From NCBI RefSeq assembly GCF_041260155.1, contig NC_091932.1, forward strand, positions 29,930,338-29,994,337: 64,000 bases of DNA, in the 5' to 3' direction. Under the pieces are notes generated by a model. It was not told where the DNA came from. It made no database searches and was given only the letters and a program-made list of their open reading frames with translations. Shown piece after piece: positions 58,823 through 64,000 of this stretch (position 1 is the first letter of the stretch; every line of letters starts with the position of its first letter). Both the position numbers and the translations under genes were made by a program. The stretch comes from Ptychodera flava. Taxonomy: Eukaryota > Hemichordata > Enteropneusta > Ptychoderidae.

Positions 58823-61032
58823 ATGTCTACACGTAGTCCAATATTCCGCAAGGAAGTCCTTGCTAAGTCATTTCTTGTTGTCAATTTCATCTCGTTTTTC
58901 GCTCTGTTCGCCCTCTACCATTACGGCTATTTGAGCCAGCCACTGTCAATGGTGAGTACAGAACGTTCTGCACTCAGTACACAATCCCATGGCATTAAGA
59001 TAAATCAACTGTTCAGGTGGCGTTGCTACCAAAAACAGCAATGCAATTTGAGCCCAATCACTTTTACGGAGTTGATGTGTCTCATCTTGACATGAAGGCA
59101 CGACATAGTGTTTTTCTGTAGTATTGGACAATATCCTCTTGGGTAGCTGAGTTACAGACTTCAGGGAGTATGAGACCAGAGTGCTCTAACACGGATAATT
59201 TTATCCAAATTATCCGATAAAATCACTTTTTCGGCATTATCCACCAACCCACTTCTAATACTAGACTCTAACGTAGGAGTTAGATGTCGCGGTATCATCT
59301 TTCTTTGAGCATCTTGTACCATGGTTATAAAGTACTGAACGTTTCTCGATCGAGAAACGGTCATTTGTCAAAGTTCTATGATCAGTGTGGGTTGTGTAAT
59401 TTTCCAATTTTATTCACGTTAAATCATTGTCATTTTATTCCATATTAATTATTACCCATAACATTTGGTAATAACCGAAAGGTAGAATGAAGTCAAAAGA
59501 TCACAGTGTACATGATAATTAGTAATGTTTATTCATAAACCTTACAGCTATTAAGAGATACTAATCCCATCGACAATCACGAATGACTGATTGCAAAGGT
59601 ACTAAATCAGACAAAAAGCCTCGACCAGTAAGTTCATGAGGAAAACGGAAGCGCGGTTGAGAGATCAAACAGATCGGCCTTGAGAATAATTGGTTAAATA
59701 AGAAAGATATGATGAAATGGTGCCGCAAAGCAAAACTTAATTTGGATTAAATGGAAGTACGGATCCATACATTATCAGAAATAATATGGGGGATGATGTC
59801 ACAAAATCCACCGATATTGACAAAGCTATGATATAATAATTTTAAAAGTCTAAGATGTTTAATGATCCTAGTTAAAGGAACAATGTCAGCAAAATTGGCA
59901 AAGGACAGTGTAGGAGGCGAAATAAAATCAGTACGGATTAGTCCTGTTGTTTCCAAGTTTTGTTTGTTTTTTCTGATTTTAGCTTTCTGAAATTCCCTGG
60001 GTTATTCAAGTAGCCACATTTTTTAAGTTCAGTAGGTTGATTGTGTTAAAATGATTAACCATTCTTCTTATCGATCGTTAATCAGTGATTTGAATCAACA
60101 TTCGACGAATCAGCGATCACAGGTTAATTTACATGTTAACATGTAAGTTTAGCAAAGATTGTAACCTCAAAAACCAACTAATTTCCACATTCCAACCAAG
60201 GCAAAGTTATTGGGTTTCCATTGGAAAACAACTGACGTAATCATGAAATTATCTGATATTATGGGAGAGGTTCCCAACGTTGTATTCATCACTGATAGTC
60301 AGAACATGCATGATACAGTAGCCGCTATATAGTACTATTATCTTTGAGTTGTTTTAATAGAAGTTCCCTGATCATTTCAGATCACTTACAGCCTTAGACC
60401 GATAGCCCGCACCCGTGCCACTTGGACTCATACTAGCGGTTATCTTATGCCAGCTTTGATATTCCTCGCTTCGGGTCACAGAACAACTACATGAGATTTA
60501 AGCACGTGCTGCCGTTGGTAGCTTTACAAAACCGCACCCTTGTCGCATACCCGATACGGAATCACAAAACTCAGGACAGCGCCAGCGAAGCCCGAAACCT
60601 CAGTGAAACGTTTGATATAGAACTTCTGAAACAGTTCGTGCCTGTTGTGACACCGTATGAATTTTTCAGGCAGTGCAATGGAAGCGCCGTGGTGTCGAAT
60701 CAAGGCAGAGGAATCAGAGTTAATTTACTAGAAGAAATTTATCGTGACACCGGATTGATGTTTAAAGTCATTAAATTCGACAAAGAAGACTCAACAAAAA
60801 AATCAACATTCGCAAGACGGCCATCATCTCTGTGGGAATACCCTTGCATCATATATCGACCTCGAGGCACACCTTACTATAACGTCACCCAATGGAATAG
60901 GGCTGCCAAAGAAGCGAACCGTTATCTAAAGAAAGCGCCATATTTGCGTTTGATGGGAAAGGAAGCTGCGCGATATATCTGTAAAGGAAAAGATTATCTT
61001 GCCTTGCACTGGAGAAATCGTTCGGGAGAATG
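58823..61032 (+). CDS. O-fucosyltransferase-like type II membrane protein (3' end missing)
   Basis: Exon 1 (58823-58951, 43 residues) encodes a short basic tail (MSTRSPIFRKEVLAK) and one membrane anchor (SFLVVNFISFFALFALYHYG), typical of Golgi/ER glycosyltransferases. It ends in phase 0 at ATG|GTGAGT. Exon 2 (60437-61032) starts in phase 0 after tcatactag and ends in phase 2 at GAATG|GTAAGT. It reads IPRFGSQNNYMRFKHVLPLV and ALQNRTLVAYPI, which corresponds to the glycine-rich GxxGNQ-type donor-binding start and NRTLV strand of O-FucT proteins. It ends at YLALHWRNRSGEW, the conserved HxR segment. The fold transfers fucose from GDP-fucose; the acceptor is unknown. Exons coding the C-terminal half were not found before the window ends. 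Confidence 0.7.
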
Positions 61033-61039
61033 GTAAGTC

Positions 61040-62000
61040 AAAAGTAATGAAAAGAGTTTTATTCATCAATCAAACAAAACTTTACCATGTCACAGTCACA
61101 TCTGATAATTTCAATGTTTTTTTTTATTGTCATGCATTTAAAATTTTGAGGGAATAGTCCTTGCAGCCATTATAAAATTGGTACACGAAAAATATGTAGA
61201 TGAGTTAAAATATATGCAAAGAATATATGCAAAGAATTTATATGTACCATATATGAAAATAATTTAGAGACTGGGTGTGTACCTGGTCCGTAAAGAAGTA
61301 GAGGTGGTCCCTGCACCATCGCCAACTTACTTACCACAGTTGACAGGGATCTCTGTTAATATGCGAACTTTCTTGTTTTCAACCGGTGTCCTCCGCCGAC
61401 TTGCGAACTTACTTACTTCCAACCTTTCAGTCTGGTGGAAATGGTAAAAAAAAATACCACATATCACTAACAATGTAAGTGTCTAGAGGTATGAAAATTT
61501 TGCAAGCGACATGCGTTAATTGGTTGCGCTGTGCCATTCAGTGTATATTGCGAAATGATATTCGTATGACACCAAAAAGAAAACAGACGTATATAATTCT
61601 GAATGTCTTGCACAGTAATATATGTAATGCATGTAAAATAAAGCTAAGTTCAAAATTATCGCCAACAACTTCTTGGTAATTATGTCACCGGAGTTATGTG
61701 TTACTAGGAAGGTGACATCCATATAGGAAGATATCGAGCAGCACATGGAATATACAGTTGGCTTTTTGTACGGTAAGGCTGCATTCACAAACAACTCTGG
61801 AGGGAGGGGGCGGGAGATTCCAAAAAAGTTATCAGATTTTTTCAAATACCCCCATACCAAAAATTCACTATGTGTTCAAGTCACCACTTCTGACTTGCTA
61901 TAATTTTGAAGTCCCCGCCATCCCCTCCCCTCCCCGATATAGTTCTTCGTGCAAATATATCAAATCATAATAAATGGGAGTATACTGGGCAAACTATTTA
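61040..62000. other. intronic or intergenic, no exon recognised
   Basis: Likely intron of the fucosyltransferase-like gene. Short ORFs lack any glycosyltransferase motif. Confidence 0.4.
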
Positions 62001-62009
62001 CATGTTGCC

Positions 62010-62390
62010 AATAAAAACAAGCGATATCTACATTTATATGAGACAAAAAATTAATATAAATGTACTTCACTGAAGTGGCAGGTAAAAGTGCACATGTGTC
62101 AAAAAAAAAATATTTTTTTTATTTCATCGATAATGTTGATTCACTGTACACCATGGAAGTCCATTACCAAAACGATGAAAGCGTATTTTCCAATATAATA
62201 CTAGCAATATCTGTTCATCTATAGATGTTTGATAACTGATATAAATGTACTTGATTAGCATGGTATATTTACAAGAGAAAATGTGTATAAGAAATTTAAT
62301 TTTGGAATGTCGCCGAAAATGTTGATCCACTCTACATAGGGGTCTGTGGAAAAACCTGTGAACAATATTTTTTCCAATTATACGGCTTGT
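62010..62390. repeat. satellite-like units of about 190 bp
   Basis: Two diverged units share atttcatcgataatgttgat / tgtcgccgaaaatgttgatc, 190 bp apart, and tgataactgatataaatgta-type segments. More copies lie at 63650-64000. Confidence 0.6.
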
Positions 62391-62912
62391 TTTCAATCGG
62401 TTTCAAACTCACAACATACGGCATCAGTCGCCTAGCGGAGAGGCAACAGACAGAATCTGCTAAATCCCCACTCTCAAGAAGAGTGGTTCAATAACCGGCT
62501 AAGTTGTTATTACATTTGTCTGACTGCGACCGCACCACACAGTTGAAGAGTTCGTGAAGCACCCACGCACGTACGCTCACTATCACACATCGCACATTTT
62601 ATCGAAGGAAAGCAATGAATACATCACTTAAACTGATGAAAGACAGTCTCGGGGACAAGTCTGTCCACCAGCAGAGCTATCAACCCAGGGTAGAAAATAC
62701 GGCTAGTTTTCAATCGGGTTCGAACTCACAACATACGGCATCAGTCGCCTAGCGGAGAGGCAACAGACAGAACCGCTCGGCTAAATCCCCACTCTCAAAA
62801 AGAGTGGTTCAATAACCGGCTAAGTTGTTACATTTTTCTGACTGCGACCGCTCCACACGTTGTAGAGTTCGTGAAGCACTCACACACGTACGCTCACTAT
62901 CACATATCGAAC
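62391..62912 (-). repeat. tRNA-derived SINE, two copies in tandem, inverted
   Basis: Same family as the 3.1-4.5 kb array on the other strand. Minus-strand heads (gggagtggggatttagc..., with intact A box in one copy and a shortened one in the other) and bodies (ctaccctgggttgata) repeat about 320 bp apart. Confidence 0.85.
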
Positions 62913-63540
62913 ACACAAACTATCGCACAGTACTAGAGATTTCCCACAATACATCACGATTTGTACCAACGTAGATTCCCCTGTGAAGTCTACCATGTCT
63001 CCCATGTGTAGACAAATTCCTGGACCACTTGAAAAAATTCTGAGAACGTACTTTAAAAACACCTTTCTTCTCAATTCCCATATTAAAGGATTAAGAAAAT
63101 TGTGCTTGATTGAGAGAAGAGAAAGGATTTTTGTAAATTTTCCACTGATCGTGTCCTCAGCCATACAGAATAAAGTGATGGAAAGTAGGGAGACTAGTTG
63201 CACCTGTTTTATGAAACAAAGGATATTGATTTTTTCCAAATAGAAAAGACAAAAGAAATTTACATGCTTACTATTTTCAGAGAATGACCCCTTCAGTTGG
63301 TAATAACTTGCTTCCCAAAACTGTGACATTGGTAGTACCTGAAGAATGTGACTTTTATGGTTATTTAATGGTTTCTTTGAAATTTATACTACAATATTTC
63401 AACGTACTTTTAATAAATATAATTAATCAATTATCGTGAGACTTCACATTATTGCTTTTATACAGAACTGAAAAAGTTATAAGAAAACTAACGTCGTTGG
63501 TACAAATCTAACAGCATTGTGGGTAATTTATTGTACTGTG

Positions 63541-63631
63541 TATCGCAGCGAAGTAATGAATACATCGCTTAAACTGGGCGAAAGACAGTCTGGGGGACAA
63601 TTCTGTCCACCAGCAAAGCTATCGACCCAGG
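63541..63631 (-). repeat. SINE fragment
   Basis: A body-only piece of the same SINE (gaaagacagtctgggggaca, ccaccagcaaagctatcgac), lacking the tRNA-like head. Confidence 0.75.
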
Positions 63632-63649
63632 GTAGAAATATTACATAAA

Positions 63650-64000
63650 ATATTACATAAAACTTGCAATATTTGTGCATATATGGACAATAAATAATTG
63701 AAATTATTGTACTTGATTAGAAGAGGGTGGTTACACATATGCATATGTGTACAATAGATTTTGTTTTGGAATTTCGCCGAAAATGTATACTTGGGGGTCT
63801 GACAAAACTGTGAATAATACTTTTTTAATATAAATCTTGCAGCAATATTTGTGCATATATGGACTCTGAATAATTGAAATTATTGTTCATGATTTGAAGA
63901 GGGTGGTTACACATGCATACGAGTACAATAAATTTAACTTTGGAATTTCGCCGGATTTGTTGATTCGCTATGCATATGGGGTGTATGACAAAAATGTGAG
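63650..64000. repeat. satellite-like units of about 180 bp
   Basis: Units share tttgtgcatatatggac, gaagagggtggttacacat and ggaatttcgccg. Spacing is about 175-180 bp and the array runs off the window end. Confidence 0.7.

Overview
The window is eukaryotic nuclear DNA, most likely from an invertebrate deuterostome (hemichordate, amphioxus or echinoderm grade; not resolved further). Genes have spliceosomal introns with matching phases. The DNA is AT-rich and packed with tRNA-derived SINEs, TIR/foldback DNA transposons, (CT)n and (TA)n tracts. A Ty3/gypsy-class retrotransposon carries integrase upstream of reverse transcriptase, an order known from deuterostome Gmr1-like elements. No prokaryotic or organellar features were seen.

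Host genes, left to right. (1) 443-1120 (+): a small multi-pass membrane protein that resembles the SLATT 2-TM effector domain known mainly from bacterial conflict systems. (2) 8117-8359 (+): a short unknown ORF with a good start context. (3) 12741-16171 (+): an NLR-type sensor whose DED exon splices in phase onto a large NACHT exon with degenerate LRR-like repeats. (4) 24108-28269 (+): a three-exon gene ending in a RING finger; its first exon carries an apparent one-base frameshift. (5) 42327-43313 (-): an intronless DDE-integrase-like protein of the kind common in metazoan genomes, derived from a transposon or domesticated. (6) 58823-61032 (+, incomplete at 3'): a type II membrane-anchored O-fucosyltransferase-like protein.

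Mobile DNA fills most of the rest. 1.9-3.1 kb holds a decayed Ty3/gypsy integrase and a possible LTR. 3.1-4.5 kb is a head-to-tail array of a tRNA-like SINE, with the same family inverted at 62.4-62.9 kb. 8.7-9.0 kb is a MITE with a 9-bp target duplication. 9.7-10.6, 16.7-16.9, 18.6-19.5 and 25.4-26.5 kb carry copies of a GCTCAC-ended element. 19.75-21.69 kb is a foldback element with about 283-bp terminal inverted repeats and internal direct repeats. 25.2-27.6 kb, inside an intron of the RING gene, is an older repeat split by two later insertions. 28.3-32.5 kb is a giant asymmetric palindrome, itself hit twice by a TTAA-flanked MITE. 43.57-49.73 kb is a full-length, very young LTR retrotransposon on the minus strand. 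50.19-52.68 kb is a TIR element with about 315-bp arms and a nested palindromic insert. 57.5-58.0 kb keeps a Penelope-like RT remnant.

The SLATT-like, NLR and RING proteins within 28 kb could all belong to immunity or cell death, but nothing in the sequence proves a functional link. Every apparent frameshift analysed in the young retrotransposon, and every difference between its two LTRs, is a single missing base. This suggests residual sequencing error as much as real decay.
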